From: Nephrocerus scutellatus
Taxonomy: Eukaryota; Arthropoda; Insecta; Diptera; Pipunculidae
Length of the DNA: 64,000 bases
NCBI GenBank assembly: GCA_947095585.1
Contig: OX352762.1
Span: 97,748,249 to 97,812,248 of the forward strand
Reading direction: 5' to 3'
Each line of letters starts with the position of its first letter. Positions within the stretch are counted from its first letter, which is position 1. The notes beneath the pieces are model-generated. The model did not search any database. It was not told the DNA's origin and saw only the letters and a program-made list of their open reading frames with translations. This document shows, piece by piece, positions 34,430 through 47,700 of this stretch. The position numbers and the translations under genes were made by a program.

Positions 34430-35000
34430 TTCCAATATTTAAATTATCTATATTAACTACGCGCGCCCGTGGCTGACTGGCTAGCTGGTAGAATCTTGTG
34501 ATCAATTTTAAACCCACTTCCTAAAGCCCGATTTTATTTAAACATTGCAGACATGTGTATCTCCGATGACAACACTTTCTATTAAAATTTAAAGCTCCCA
34601 TACGAATATTTTACAAAATTTAACCGATTTTCTTCATATTTTTTACGCATGTGTATCTCCGATGGACAACACTTTTTGTAAAAATTTGCGATCGATCAAG
34701 CGGCGGGTTCGACGGGCTCCCATACAAATATTTTTTGCCATATAACGACATCAGATCATGTCATGCTATAATGACTGTATTCTTTGTGCGCTGGTGCGCT
34801 GTGAGCAGCGCAGCTTTGCTTTATTGATTGGTGTTTTTTTTTTGTTGTTGGATTGCAGTACTTCGCCTGTGTTTTTATCTTTCAGCATTTATAGTGGAAT
34901 TCAGTATACTTTTGGTTATTGGAGAATTTACATGAAATATTTGAATTTTTATGGATTGTTTTTTCATTTTAATATTTTTTGCATTCCTTCTTGATTTTGT
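34430..35000 (+). repeat. Dispersed repeat with a conserved short open frame, copy at 34.4 kb
   Basis: Aligns in inverted orientation with 54390-54870: cgtggctgactggctagctg, catgtgtatctccgatg, gggctcccatacaaatattt and atcagatcatgtcatgctat recur there. Both copies contain a small open frame starting MS(C/Y)YNDC(I/V)LCA, here at 34758-34994 (78 codons), with hydrophobic stretches and shared GIQY...YWRI. It may be a simple interspersed repeat whose frame is conserved only by common descent; no known domain. Confidence 0.6.
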
Positions 35001-35150
35001 ATATTCACTGTTTTCATGTAAAATAAGAGTCATGTAGGTTAAACTGCATCAACTTTTTCTTATTTTTCTTCTTCTACTTAGCAGACTCAAGAAAGTCTTT
35101 GTTGACTTTAAGCAACCAACCATACGCCTATTGGGTGCTAAAACTCACCC

Positions 35151-36364
35151 TACATAGGGTGCCGTAAATGTTTTTAGAAAATGGTAATACTAGTGTTTTT
35201 CAATGCAAATCTCTTTGTCAGTCGAAAGTTAGAAGTTATGTTTCTCAAAAGTAATCTGTCAGTTCACATTGTTTTTTATTTACTTGAAAAATTGAATTCC
35301 GTGAAAAAATTGTATTATCAACAACAGTGCTTCGAATCACTTCATTCGACTTTTGGCGTCGAAGCACCATCCTTGGCTAGTGTTTATAATGGGTACAATT
35401 AAACGCGAACGACGTTCATTCAAAGACGAGCCTCGTGAAGGTCGTCCAAAAACAGCTGTTGTGCCAGAAAACATCGATCCTGTGAGAAAACTGATTAAAG
35501 AGGATCGTCATGTAACTTATCGGGAAATCGAGGCATGCCTAGGCATTAGTAACACCAGCGTATATACGATCATACATGAACATTTAAAAGTGCGGAAGCT
35601 ATGTGTAGGTGTACGTTGGATTCCACATTTTTTGACAGACGCACAAAAAAAGGTTCGTGTCGATTCGTGCCGCCAAATGCTTGAAAAATTCGTTGAAGGT
35701 ACTTCCAAAAACGTATACAAGATCGTGACAGGTGACGAGTCATGGATATTTGCTTATGAGCCGAAAAGAAACGGGCAATCAACTGTTTGGGGGTTCCAAT
35801 TCGAAGAAAATTCAACAAAAGTTGTGCGAAATCGGAGCGTTGGGAAGCAAATGGGCGTATTTCTTCACGAAAACCAGTCATGTGGCTACTGTGGCTCTTT
35901 AAAATCCAAAGGCAGTAAATTCAGCTTGGTATACGACCATTTGTTTGGCTAAGGTTTTCTACAAAACGACGAATCATTTTGCATAACGATAATGCAAGCT
36001 CACACACATCACATCAAACAAGCGAGTATTTAAGCACTCAAACGATCGAATTGATGGGTCATCCTCCTTACAGCCCCGACTTGGCACCCAATGACTTCTT
36101 CCTGTTTACAACAATCAAAGATAAGATTCGTGGACAACGCTTTTTATCGCCTGAATAAGCGGTTGAATTGAAGCGTTCAAAAACCATGTTTTGGAGCTAT
36201 CAACCTCGGACTGGAAAAAGTGTTTCGATAAATGGTTTGAGCGTTAGCAAAAGTGTAAAGATCTTCAAGGCGAATATTTTGAAAAGCAACAAAGCCACTT
36301 TTGGTGAAAAATTTTAATTTTTTTTTTATTACTTTTACTTAAAACTTTTACGGCACCCTTCGTA
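35151..36364 (+). mobile_element. Full-length mariner transposon with TA TSD
   Basis: Element 35153-36362 (1210 bp) flanked by TA at 35151-35152 and 36363-36364. Termini are inverted: left catagggtgccgtaaatg; right, read inward, cgaagggtgccgtaaaag. The length is close to the usual 1.3 kb of mariners. It encodes a degenerate transposase described separately. It is nested in an RTE-like fragment. Confidence 0.93.
35265..36300 (+). pseudogene. Mariner transposase, broken
   Basis: N-terminal helix-turn-helix region with QQQCFESLHSTFGVEAPSLA (35320-35380), a short deletion/frameshift at about 35400, then a continuous 35353-35952 frame with RRSFKDEPREGRPKTAVVPE and the first catalytic Asp in IVTGDESWIFAYEPKR (near 35730). 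After another frameshift come HNDNASSHTSHQT (second Asp, near 35980) and PPYSPDLAPNDFFLF (third Asp, near 36090), spaced as DD34D. All three Asp residues persist, but at least two frameshifts and a stop near 36157 inactivate it. Confidence 0.93.
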
Positions 36365-36780
36365 TAAAGTTAAAGGTTTGCACTACTTCAAGGTTCCGCT
36401 CTATTATCTTAATTAAGAGTCCACTCTGTACTTTGTTTTGTTCTCAGTTATGCGCAAACCAAGATTTTGTACCGCCTGTTCTATCTGGATGAAATTTTTC
36501 TTTACAGCTCTTTGGTTTCTATCAATGATGGCAATATTGTCTGCGTAAACCAGTATCTAGATGGACATCCAGGATTGTTTCTCTCGTCGTTAGACCAGAG
36601 TCTTGGATCACTTTCTTCAGCAAAAGCTTGAAGAGGAAGCAGACCAGTCCATCCCCCTGTAGGACTTCGTTAAAGTTTTTATTGGGCTTGATAGTTATCC
36701 GGATATTTTTACTTGGCTAATAACATTGGTCATGGTCAGCCTACATAGTCATGTCAGTTTATTTCGGTTTGGATGTATAA

Positions 36781-38144
36781 AGTTTTTCTCTGGCTTTCCT
36801 ATCATGGGCGACTTTAAAACTCTGTTGGTGACGTGAGTTTTAGTAAAATTTAGTCTGTACAGCAGTGATACGAATTGCAAATTGATTTGACAAAAATAGT
36901 GTTAATTAATTGTAAATATAACTTGCATCACACCACCTTTCTATACGAATTATTTATTTTCCGCTCCACACCATCTGAACAGTGATTCGCAAGGCACACC
37001 GCAAACGCTTAACATTTATTCGAATGTGTTGTTTTTTGCAACAAAAAAAGTCTTTAATTACAAATCATTTCGTAAAATTAAAAATGAACTACTATTCATA
37101 TCTTCACAGCATTTCATAAACTCACAACCACACATTCCTAGATGCAACCGAACGTAGTGTGTATTGTAAATATATTTGCAACCACAGATGTAAAGCAAAA
37201 AGTTTGGTCTGCGGAAATGAAAAGCAAAGCTTAACAACAACCGTAACTACAAAAAGATATAGCGTATTGTGTAGGTGGTGGTAGCAACATATGTAAAATA
37301 TGGAGATAATGAGTGGACGTTGGTCAGTCAGACGATTAAAGCGCAAGTGCTCAATGCGCGCTTATGCTGTGCTAATCTATCGTTACAGTAACGAAGTAAA
37401 CTATGTTCAAATTGTTATATATTTTAGAAAGTGTTACGATTGAGCGCGGTCGATTGATGCAGGCATTGTACCGGCACTGACATGGCTTCGAAATGCTAAG
37501 GTGTAACTTTAAAGGCGTGCAATGCGTTGTATTAATCCAAGTAAGGATCAGAGTAATAAAGAAATTTTATTATTTTTATGTAAAGGGATTTCAAATTAAG
37601 TAGAAAATGCTTGAAATGCTCCACTTATAAGTTATTCACTTTCTACATTTTTGGAAAAGAAAAACTAAGTACGAGCTTTTGTGTATGTTGATCTGAATGC
37701 TTACCTGGTTATAAAGTTGAATATAGGCTATCCTACATTTTTGATGTAATTACCAATCAATTTTACAATTATTTCAGTCATTCTTTTCTTAATATATATC
37801 TACTTCAAATTATTGACTAATTTTTCAACGGACAAATTACTTACAATCAGAGCCAGACGACTGTAACTTAAATGAAATTTACCACCCAAAAATTAGATTT
37901 TGACTAATTCCCTTGCGAAGAAGCAGAGAAAATTTTATCGTACATCTTTCTAAATTCTAAAGATATTATGAAAAAACTTCTCTAAAAGAAAAAGAACCAC
38001 GAGGTGCATTATATTTTTTAAATTCTCTATGATAACTTTTCGTGTCCGTGTGTTTGTCGTTGGCTGGCTGGCAAGCCAAATCTTTTGATAAATTTTTAAT
38101 CGACTTCCTTAATTTGAAAGTAATCGGGCCCCAGTTACTAGGTC
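36781..38144. other. AT-rich spacer; repeat tail near 38000-38130
   Basis: No gene recognised. The 38020-38130 segment (ttaaattctctatgataact, cgtccgtgtg-like context) resembles the ends of the dispersed repeats at 29230 and 54840. Minus-strand frames at 37058-37346 have no domain. Confidence 0.4.
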
Positions 38145-40600
38145 TTCTTCTTTCTTTATGTCCTATATCCCCTTGTGGGTCTTAGGGCCTCTACTACGCC
38201 TACGCGCCATCGCGTGCGGGTTCTGACAATGAGCTTCAGCTCTCTCCAACTCTTCCCCAATTGCCGTGACTCCTCCTCAAGTGTTCTGCGCCATATATTT
38301 CTCGGATGACCCGTTCTTCCACCATCCTGAGACAACGGACTGCATTGCTTAGTTTGCTTTGGAACTGTCGCCTTTTCGGAGTGTATGACCAATCCACTGC
38401 CACTTCCGTCGTTGGATGGTTGTGCCTATTGGTTCCTGACCTGTTCTCTGGTAAATATGTTCGTTAGAGATACGGTTAGGCCAGAAAACCCTTAAGATGT
38501 TCCGTAGGCACCTCTTTACAAACATTTGTAATCTTTTTGTGATAGTAGCGGTCACTTTGCAAGTACTGCACCCATAAAACAGCACAGATTCAACATCTGA
38601 ACGGAACAGTGCAGCTGGGTGTTTAAGCTGATCGCATTGCTTCGCCATATTATGGACATCATTCCAAACCCTGATTTGGCTTTGCCGTTTTGGTTGACAA
38701 TGTCCTGTTCGGTTCCACCTTCGGTCGAGACAATACTTCCAAGATATTGGAAACTCTCTGCTTTCTCTACCGGTCGTCCAGCAAAGTTAACTTGACTTAC
38801 TGAGTTATTGCCAAAGTTGATGATAATGGTTTTGGCATTATTAATCTTCAAATCTGCAACATTTGCCTCCCTTTCTCCATTTGTTGTCATTTGGTGCAGC
38901 TCCATAATCCTGTGTGAGAGTAAACAAACATCGACAGCGTAGTCCAGATGTTTGAGTAGATATGTAAGTGTCCAACGAATTCCTCCGTTTCCAGTAGATA
39001 AAGCTGCGCGAAGCACATAGCTAATCACCAATAAAAAGAGTATCGGCGATAGAATGCAACCTTGTCGTACCCCACTTAGGATCACGAATTCCTCTTACAG
39101 TTTTCCTCTATGCAGCACATGACATTTAGATCCATCACAGGTTGCTTTAATAATAGCTATTAGTTTATCGGGTATACCTCTCCTGCGCAAGGTGAGCCAG
39201 ATAAACTCTCTGTTGACACTGTCAAACGCCTTCTCAAAATCGATGAACAGCGGGTGCAGTGGTGACCGGAATTCAACGCACTGTTCAATAATGATCCGCA
39301 GGGTGTTGATGTGGTCTACATAGGAGGATCCAGTGCATGGGCAGCATGGGGTGCATATCGTTGGCGAATATACGGTTAAGGACCGTAGGGAAATGCATCT
39401 GAAACGAGTACGGCACCATCTAGGCCTTTCACCGGATGCTGGCTAGAGCGGTGACCACCTCATCTCATTGGTGATTCTGTAAACGGTTCTGCTATCTCTT
39501 GCTAGCTGCTTCCTCTGCTTCTGAGGCCAGGTTGTTAATATAATTACGTTTGTCACGTCTTACACTTCGCTGCACTTCTCTCATTTTGCTTCAATACAGG
39601 GATTCTAGCTCGATCCTCGCTGTTGCTGGGGTATCTACAATTCGAGCTTTAAGTAGCTTACGCTCTTCAATACGCCTCCAGGTATCTTCGGTAAGCTACG
39701 TGCTGTGCCTTGCCTGGCTTCTTCCAACGATACTTTCCGCTTCAGATGTGAAAACATTTTTCACACCCTTCCAATGTTCTTGGATGATTGTCGGCAGTGA
39801 GCTGCTGATTGCATCCACTCCTTGCGATAAATGATCCCTTAGTTGTTGGCGGGGGGGGGGTGAGGGGATCTTTAGCCGGTCGATGTTATACCTAGGCATT
39901 CGGATGATATTGCGGATTCTTTGAACTGATGCAGTACGTAACTGGACAGTAGCTACAATAAGCTGATGACCATGTACCATACCCATGTCGGCTCCTCGTC
40001 TGCTCCTAAAACGTCGACTGATCGCCACAGGGTTGATTTGGTTGGATGATGATTGACTGTCAGTTGACACTGTGGCAGTCAACTGACCTCAAACATGGTG
40101 CCTACTATGACAAGGTGGTTGGTGTTGCAGAAAATAACATTTGTCATTTCGTTCGCCGAGGTCGTGCTTCTCAACTACATGTCTGAGTCCTTCGTTGTCG
40201 TTGCCTACCTTGGCATTCAAGTCCCCCATAACGATAACAATTGCTGTTCGGCGTTTGAATACAGCGCTTAGCTGATTGTAGAAGTTGTCCTTCTTTATCC
40301 TCAGTCGAGGGATTCGTTGGGGCCCACTCGAGATCCACGGGGACTGCCGGAGGGTTTGCCGGAGTAGAGTAGAACAGTGTTACACGTTTGGGATTGGTAC
40401 TCTCCAGCGTTGAACCATCTTACTTCACTCACTCCAAGTATGTCCAAATTATATCGAAGAAACTCACGTTCCAGTTGAAGAAATCTGGTATTTTGAGGTC
40501 CTTAACTCCTTAGTCTTAGATATTAGTCCGACAATAGCCAAAAGTCGTTATTATTCGATCATTACTTATCCGAGGCGTTGTGCCGGTTTCAGTAGGGTGC
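38145..40600 (-). pseudogene. RTE-like non-LTR retrotransposon (family A), nearly full length
   Basis: Minus strand, 5' to 3': endonuclease remnant with MGDLNAKVGNDNEG-type sequence near 40200; an EN C-terminal region where NQIN replaces NQID and the SDHH box is lost (39990-40040); a linker (39700-39990); RT motif A IDFEKAFDSVNREFIW near 39220; one in-frame stop near 39095; GVRQGCILSPILFLL (39075); catalytic box YAVD in place of YADD near 38940; and a C-terminal domain ending RKWQWIGHTLRKGD, GRTGHPRNIWRRTLEEES and RTRTRWRVGVVEALRPTRGY (38160-38480). The 3' end is near 38145. Damage is limited to a few stops, frameshifts and lost catalytic residues. Confidence 0.88.
39849..39858 (+). repeat. 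Poly-G run
   Basis: Ten consecutive G on the plus strand within the linker of the family-A element. It shifts the reading frame and may also be an assembly or sequencing weak point. Confidence 0.8.
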
Positions 40601-41548
40601 TAGCCCACGTTACCTAGACTAGAAACCCTAGACCGTTCGCACTTGCAATTTTAGCCTACATATATAAGGATTTATACACATAGTTGCCCGGGGACCACCA
40701 CTAGGAGGTAGAGCAAACACTACATCACGAACTTGATTGTTGCGCTACTGGCTCAAACCAAGTTTTAAGCAGTCAGTAGTTTCCAGATCAATCGCAATGC
40801 AGAGCAGATAGGAGTGCCTAGGTGCTCACACATGTGTATTTCTCATTAGAGAATTTACGTGAAAACGTTTAATATTTATGAGTTCAATTAACATAAATTT
40901 GTGAAAAAAGCTCAACAAAACATTCGTTCCCGGCTTATAACGGAAAACGCCCACCCGGCAACACCAAAGTTTATTTGAGTTCAATAATCTATTTAATACG
41001 GTTCATTATGCACTTCAAATAAACGTCGTTAATTTGGTAATTTAGGTTATACTTCCCAAAACAGCACGAAATGAAATTCGGCACTAAAATAGCAACTTCT
41101 TTTTTCATGGAGCTGTGAAACTTGTTGTTTTGATTATTATAAACAAATGTATCCCTATATAGATATATTCCTTTTTTTAACATTTTTATAGATGTTTGTA
41201 TGTACAAACATATGTACATAAATCGCAAATAGCGTAAACACTGGCCACAACCAACGCACTATAGCCAGTTATCTATTCCCATCTTCATCACAGACTTACG
41301 GTACATGCTACATGGCACCACACGTACCCTTACATGAAGAGGAACACATGTAAATAATTTTAATATTGCATTGACGCATATTGATTTGTCTGCAGTAAAA
41401 AAACTAAGAAAGACAAATATTTTATGTAATGATAACAGCATGTTAATGTAATCTAATTATTGGATCCCCATTTAATTATCACTAGCTCCGTTTTAGCTGC
41501 CAAAATAATGCCACCAGATCAGTAAACAAAACGGCGGAAATTGCCAAA
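40601..41548. other. AT-rich spacer, no gene recognised
   Basis: No coding region, RNA gene or repeat boundary supported. The small minus-strand frame at 40989-41228 has no recognisable motif. Confidence 0.5.
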
Positions 41549-43850
41549 TTTTTTTTTATAATTTGCGCACGCGAAAAGGGGTTCTCACCCTAATAATGCT
41601 CGGCTATATGCTTGGCACAGCGAGGGCGTTAAGGAAAAGGAGGAGAAAAGAGAGATGTCTATGAGCTAGTGTCTTGAATGAATCATAGTGATGTGGAAAG
41701 ACAGAGCTTGGCTAAGTATTCCACATACGTGTTGTACGGCTGAAGAACGAATCCCTGAACTTTACTGAACGCCCGAAGATGGGCTTAAGGGTAAACTGAT
41801 GAGCATTTAGAGCGCCACGAGTATTGCGGTTGAATTAAAGGAGAGGTGGCATGCAACTGGCTATTTCTCTTGAGCACCGCTGGTAGAAGAAACGATAAAA
41901 CAGTGAGAGGCAGGAAACGTTCCTGCGGTGTTCGAGCGAATCTTTGATTTCGCTATATTTGCGTCACCGATAAGTTTTATCACGCTGATGCAAAGTAGTT
42001 TTAGGCGCACCAGACCAGATATGGCAATTGTACTCAAGTTTAGGGGGAATAAAAGCCTTGTAGATAGTAGCCAGATCAGAGGGAGTGAAATATTTCTTGC
42101 ACCGGGTTAGAAAACCTAAACATTTCACAGCATTTTTGGCGACGGTAAAAAAAATCAACGAAGCTTGTCGTTAACGCACATACCGAGAATTGCGAGATTT
42201 TCAGTTTCTTTTATGCAAGTGACATTCATGGATAATGGCATGGGATTTAGGATTCGCTTAGACGACAGGAGACGGCATTGGGTCTTGGAAGCGTTAAATT
42301 CTACTCGATTCCTTTCTTCCCATTGTATTATGCTGTCTAGGTCAGAATTGAACGTGCTTAACATACGAAGTTGTTTGAGTTCTACATGCGAAATAGAGGG
42401 AAGATCCTCAAACTTATATGAGAAGCTGAGAGTGCTGTCGTCAGCGAAAGAGTGAATTGGATTAGAAGTCACAGATAAGAGATCATTTATAAAAATAAGA
42501 AATAGTGTCGGGGACAAAACAGAGATCTGGGAAAAGTAATGAACTTAAGACTTGAAACCGTCCAATAGAACTTGAATTGAGCGGTCCAAAAGATAGCTTC
42601 TAGTCCAATGAAGCAGTTTATCATCGACTCCATAAGCACGCATTTTGGACAAAAGAGCTTGATGCCAAACTCTGTCAAATGCCTTAGAAATATTGAGCAA
42701 ATACCTTGAATTCTTGAGCTGAAAATTTATCAGCGTTTCCATGACCTTGGAAAGAATGAATGTAAGTGCATTGGGTCGGTACGAAGAAGGAGACGACGGC
42801 TCGCCATTTTGGGTATGCGCTGGAAAAAGGCTTTTTTTTCAACTTCTCGGGAAGAGACCAGAAGAATAGGAAAGATGGAAAAGCTTACGCGATGGTAATG
42901 AACACCTCTTCAGAGCTAATGGTGAAATACCATATGGCCCAGCGGATTTGTGAATGTTGAGATCGTTTAAAACTCTAGCAACTGCACGAGTACGAATGAA
43001 TATCTGTCAAATAGAGTGTTCAATGTTCCGAGGTGCATACGGCAGCAATGCACAATCTGGACGCGTGGAGTTAGCTGCAAACTGCGCAGCAAACAGATTG
43101 GCCTTGTCTATAGAGCTGACAACTGGAATGTCATTATAAATGAGCGTTGGAATCGACGACGAGGCTGGATTTTTGATTTTGATGATATTTTTGATGACCA
43201 AAAATGTTTACTACCTTTGGGACATTGTAGTTTTTTTGCCTCAATTTTTGGTCGTAGGCGAATTTGACTTGCCGAAGATGGGCAATCATTTATGGCTCCT
43301 GGTTTATGTTAGTGAACGTATCAGAAATAACATCCACGCCACTTTTGGCATAAGGTGGCCAGATAATACTCCTAAGCAAAAAGTTGAGGACATCCAAGTC
43401 GGCTTTTACGTGCAGCCATACTTTTCTTTAAGGAGTTTTCTCTTAAACTGCGTGGTTCGACAACGAGAAATTAGCTGATACTACAAAATGGTTTGTAGAG
43501 CCTAGAGGTCATAAAACACTGACGGTGTTTTTGCTGGGAATAGTGATAGAAACAAGTCAAGTGTATAAGCGTTATGACTCACAATGTCTGGAATTCGAGT
43601 GAATGAGCCTTCACAAGCTGAGTGAGATTGTTTAACTCCGCAAATAACTAAACATCCATTCCTTGTGTGTTGTTAAGCCTGAATCGTGAAGCCGACTAGA
43701 ATTGTGTACATTAAAATCGCCCGCAATGACGATTTCAAAATGTGGATCATGTCATAAAATTCTATAAATAGAGTCAGACAGCGCATCTAACTCATTACAA
43801 GTTGAGTAACTAAGAAGAAGTCCCTGAATAATTATATTCAGAATTTTCCC
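41549..43850 (-). pseudogene. CR1-like non-LTR retrotransposon, copy F (longest; endonuclease remnant to 3' end)
   Basis: The 3' terminus at 41549 (tttttttataatttgcgcac) matches copy B. Minus-strand blocks: C-terminal region, thumb (LEYNCHIWSGAPKTTLHQRD near 42000), SFADDSTLSFSYKF near 42430, a motif A region LNISKAFDRVWHQALLSKM near 42650, finger region to 42900, linker ASSSIPTLIYNDIPVVSSID near 43130, and an endonuclease piece EIVIAGDFNVHNSSRL near 43700. The GDFN box marks an APE-type endonuclease. The copy is interrupted by deletions (for example around 42530-42700) and stops. It shows that the family has EN and RT and no RNase H. Confidence 0.88.
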
Positions 43851-44749
43851 TTTCATATACGTCACATATACATACGTTTGTAGATGTATATATTTTTACA
43901 AATAAAAATATGTACTCATATGTTTTGTAAATGTATTTTATCAGATTCGGGTAAAGCGAAATTCGGCTATAGCAACGAAACATTCTTTTTTCGTCCGTGG
44001 TCGTTTTAACCAAGTGTTACCGTGCGAGAAAATATTTGCAACTTTCCAACATTTATTTTCTGGTATTATGCCATTTATTTACGGCTGGTTTTTATAAGCA
44101 AGTTCATCTGTCTTGACCCTATGTGTTCAAAAATTAATTTCCCACAGTAAGCAAATGTTTACCTGAAGCTATCGACTATATAAAATTACATATAAGTATT
44201 TCTGCAGATATTGAATTCCAGTCTGCATACAATTAATATTATCAATTAATATTATACCACAAGAGCTGCAGTCATTAAGTGATAATTGTAAACGCACGCT
44301 ACATAAAGCTTGTAACATAAAAATTAACAAAATTAGACGAATAAAATGTATTTGAATGTACGCTTGTATAAAAAAAAACGAAACAAAACTAAAAAAAATA
44401 CAAACATTATTTTGTTGTAGCTGAGTACAATGACTTGTGACTCGTTTTTGCGAAATGTCTAATTAGCTTTCTCTTGTTTTATTGTAACACAAATTTATTT
44501 CATTATCTTTTTTTTTATTTTGGTTAAGAATTAAAATTATCAAATAAATTTTAAACAATTTTTTAAACCTGAAGATCTAATACAATTTTCTGGAATTTAT
44601 TCAGTTATAAACTAAACCAATACCCTTAAGATTAGCTATTAATATTACTTATATATAATACTAAAAAATAACTTCGTTAATGCTTCATACCTTAATCGAA
44701 ATCTCAAATATTTCCACCTACCAAGCTACAGGACAAGCTTTGAAAATTG
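43851..44749. other. AT-rich spacer, no gene recognised
   Basis: Strongly AT-rich with A and T runs; nothing recognised. Confidence 0.5.
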
Positions 44750-47700
44750 ACTTGAAAATAAAAACGCCCGCCAAACCGCAATACTGTTTACATAGTAGTA
44801 GTAGTAAACTGACTATTTATTTTCTTAAAAATATACATATAATTACCGCCGCCTACCAGATTGAGTCGAATATCTTTGAGAATTGGACAAATGGCAAGGA
44901 AATGGAATACATCTTCTCTTGTGTTCAGGTTGCACATGTTGCAGAGAATTGGTTAATCTTGGCGGTGTGGTATATAATTTAAGTCTACCAGCTCTCCTAT
45001 CATTTTAAATATTGTGCTTATTTTTTCGGTTTAGTTGCAGTTTAGAAAATAAGTACTTTCTCGAAAGTAATATCTTAATTTACTATAGTACATCCTGTAC
45101 TGGGATGATTGGTCTTCATTAGCATAGTTGAGTGTTAAATTTGCTTCTAATCAACGCAGGCTGCATATCTGATGTGATGTTCAATCGCATGCCACATTCG
45201 GATGCACGATTCTGCCATTCACTCACGTAATTATCTCTCTTTGTTAAAATTATGTATCAGCACAATTTTCGGCAACCTTTTTTCATCCACTGATATTACT
45301 TTGACAATATAGTCAACGTGTAATTTCAAGGTTTCTAAAAACATAGGTGGTGTCGCAGTTTCTAAATGCAACATGTAATTTGGCGTACTAGTCGGCAATC
45401 GAAATATTCGCTTCAGAAAATATCGGAGGAATTTCTCCACTGCTGATAAAGATTCGTATCCCCAAACTTGGGCTGTATATAAGAGTACTGATGTTGCAGT
45501 TGCGCGAAAAAGTTTTTGTTTTGAGATATCAGAGATAAATTTATTTGTAATGCAAGAGTCCCCAGACCGAAGACTCTGCTCGCTTAGCCTCAGATAGTTT
45601 CGACTCCAAGTGCATATTCATATATAAATTGCTTGAAATTTGAACTCCTATTTATTTGTATTTGCGTACATTTTCAATAGCCTCGCCGAGATATGTCCAT
45701 TCTATTGAGTCTATTCATCTCTAGTTGCATACCATTTACCGTATCCGCAAGAAAGACAATGTCATCCGCATTCATAAGTGCGGGGATTTTATTTTCGCAG
45801 ATATCTATTCCTCCCTTACTTCATCATTTATATCGTTTATAAACAGTATAAATAGTAGTGCACTCAGTATAAACCCTTGCTTCACCCCAATTGATGTTGT
45901 AAATTCCTCAGATATCGATATACCATCCCATACATACGCTCTATTATTTTCGTTATTCATCTCTAGTTGCATACAATTTACCGTATCCGCAAGAAAGACA
46001 ATGTCATCCGCATTCATAAGTGCGCGGATTTTCGTTTCGCAGATATCTATTCCTCCCTTACTTCATCATTTATATCGTTTATAAACAGTATAAATAGTAG
46101 TGCACTCAGTATAAACCCTTGCTTCACCCCAATTGATGTTGTAAATTCCTCAGATATCGATATACCATCCCATACATACGCTCTATTATTTTCGTTATTC
46201 ATCTCTAGTTGCATACCATTTACCGTATCCGCAAGAAAGACAATGTCATCCGCATTCATAAGTGCGCGGATTTTCGTTTCGCAGATATCTATTCCTCCCT
46301 TACTTCATCATTTATATCGTTTATAAACAGTATAAATAGTAGTGCACTCAGTATAAACCCTTGCTTCACCCCAATTGATGTTGTAAATTCCTCAGATATC
46401 GATATACCATCCCATACATACGCTCTATTATTTTCGTTATTCATCTCTAGTTGCATACAATTTACCGTATCCGCAAGAAAGACAATGTCATCCGCATTCA
46501 TAAGTGCGCGGATTTTCGTTTCGCAGATATCTATTCCTCCCTTACTTCATCATTTATATCGTTTATAAACAGTATAAATAGTAGTGCACTCAGTATAAAC
46601 CCTTGCTTCACCCCAATTGATGTTGTAAATTCCTCAGATATCGATATACCATCCCATACATACGCTCTATTATTTTCGTTATTCATCTCTAGTTGCATAC
46701 AATTTACCGTATCCGCAAGAAAGACAATGTCATCCGCATTCATAAGTGCGCGGATTTTCGTTTCGCAGATATCTATTCCTCCCTTACTTCATCATTTATA
46801 TCGTTTATAAACAGTATAAATAGTAGTGCACTCAGTATAAACCCTTGCTTCACCCCAATTGATGTTGTAAATTCCTCAGATATCGATATACCATCCCATA
46901 CATACGCTCTATTATTTTCGTTATTCATCTCTAGTTGCATACCATTTACCGTATCCGCAAGAAAGACAATGTCATCCGCATTCATAAGTGCGCGGATTTT
47001 CGTTTCGCAGATATCTATTCCTCCCTTACTTCATCATTTATATCGTTTATAAACAGTATAAATAGTAGTGCACTCAGTATAAACCCTTGTTTCACCCCAA
47101 TTGATGTTGTAAATTCCTCAGATATCGATATACCATCCCATACATACGCTCTATTATTTTCGTTATTCATCTCTAGTTGCATACCATTTACCGTATCCGC
47201 AAGAAAGACAATGTCATCCGCATTCATAAGTGCGCGGATTTTCGTTTCGCAGATATCTATTCCTCCCTTACTTCATCATTTATATCGTTTATAAACAGTA
47301 TAAATAGTAGTGCACTCAGTATAAACCCTTGCTTCACCCCAATTGATGTTGTAAATTCCTCAGATATCGATATACCATCCCATACATACGCTCTATTATT
47401 TTCGTTATTCATCTCTAGTTGCATACCATTTACCGTATCCGCAAGAAAGACAATGTCATCCGCATTCATAAGTGCGCGGATTTTCGTTTCGCAGATATCT
47501 ATTCCTCCCTTACTTCATCATTTATATCGTTTATAAACAGTATAAATAGTAGTGCACTCAGTATAAACCCTTGTTTCACCCCAATTGATGTTGTAAATTC
47601 CTCAGATATCGATATACCATCCCATACATACGCTCTATTATTTTCGTTATTCATCTCTAGTTGCATACCATTTACCGTATCCGCAAGAAAGACAATGTCA

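Larger units (their letters stand above)
35085..36780 (-). pseudogene. RTE-like retrotransposon (family B) fragment, split by a mariner
   Basis: The segment 35085-35150 (tttgttgactttaagcaacc) matches 61378-61400, and 36363-36780 (agttaaaggtttgcac, ctgttctatctggatgaaat, tcttggatcactttcttcag) matches 61455-61630. The family-B copy at 61 kb is continuous across this junction, so the mariner at 35153-36362 inserted into it. Only RT palm and thumb remnants remain, and no intact catalytic box. Confidence 0.78.
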
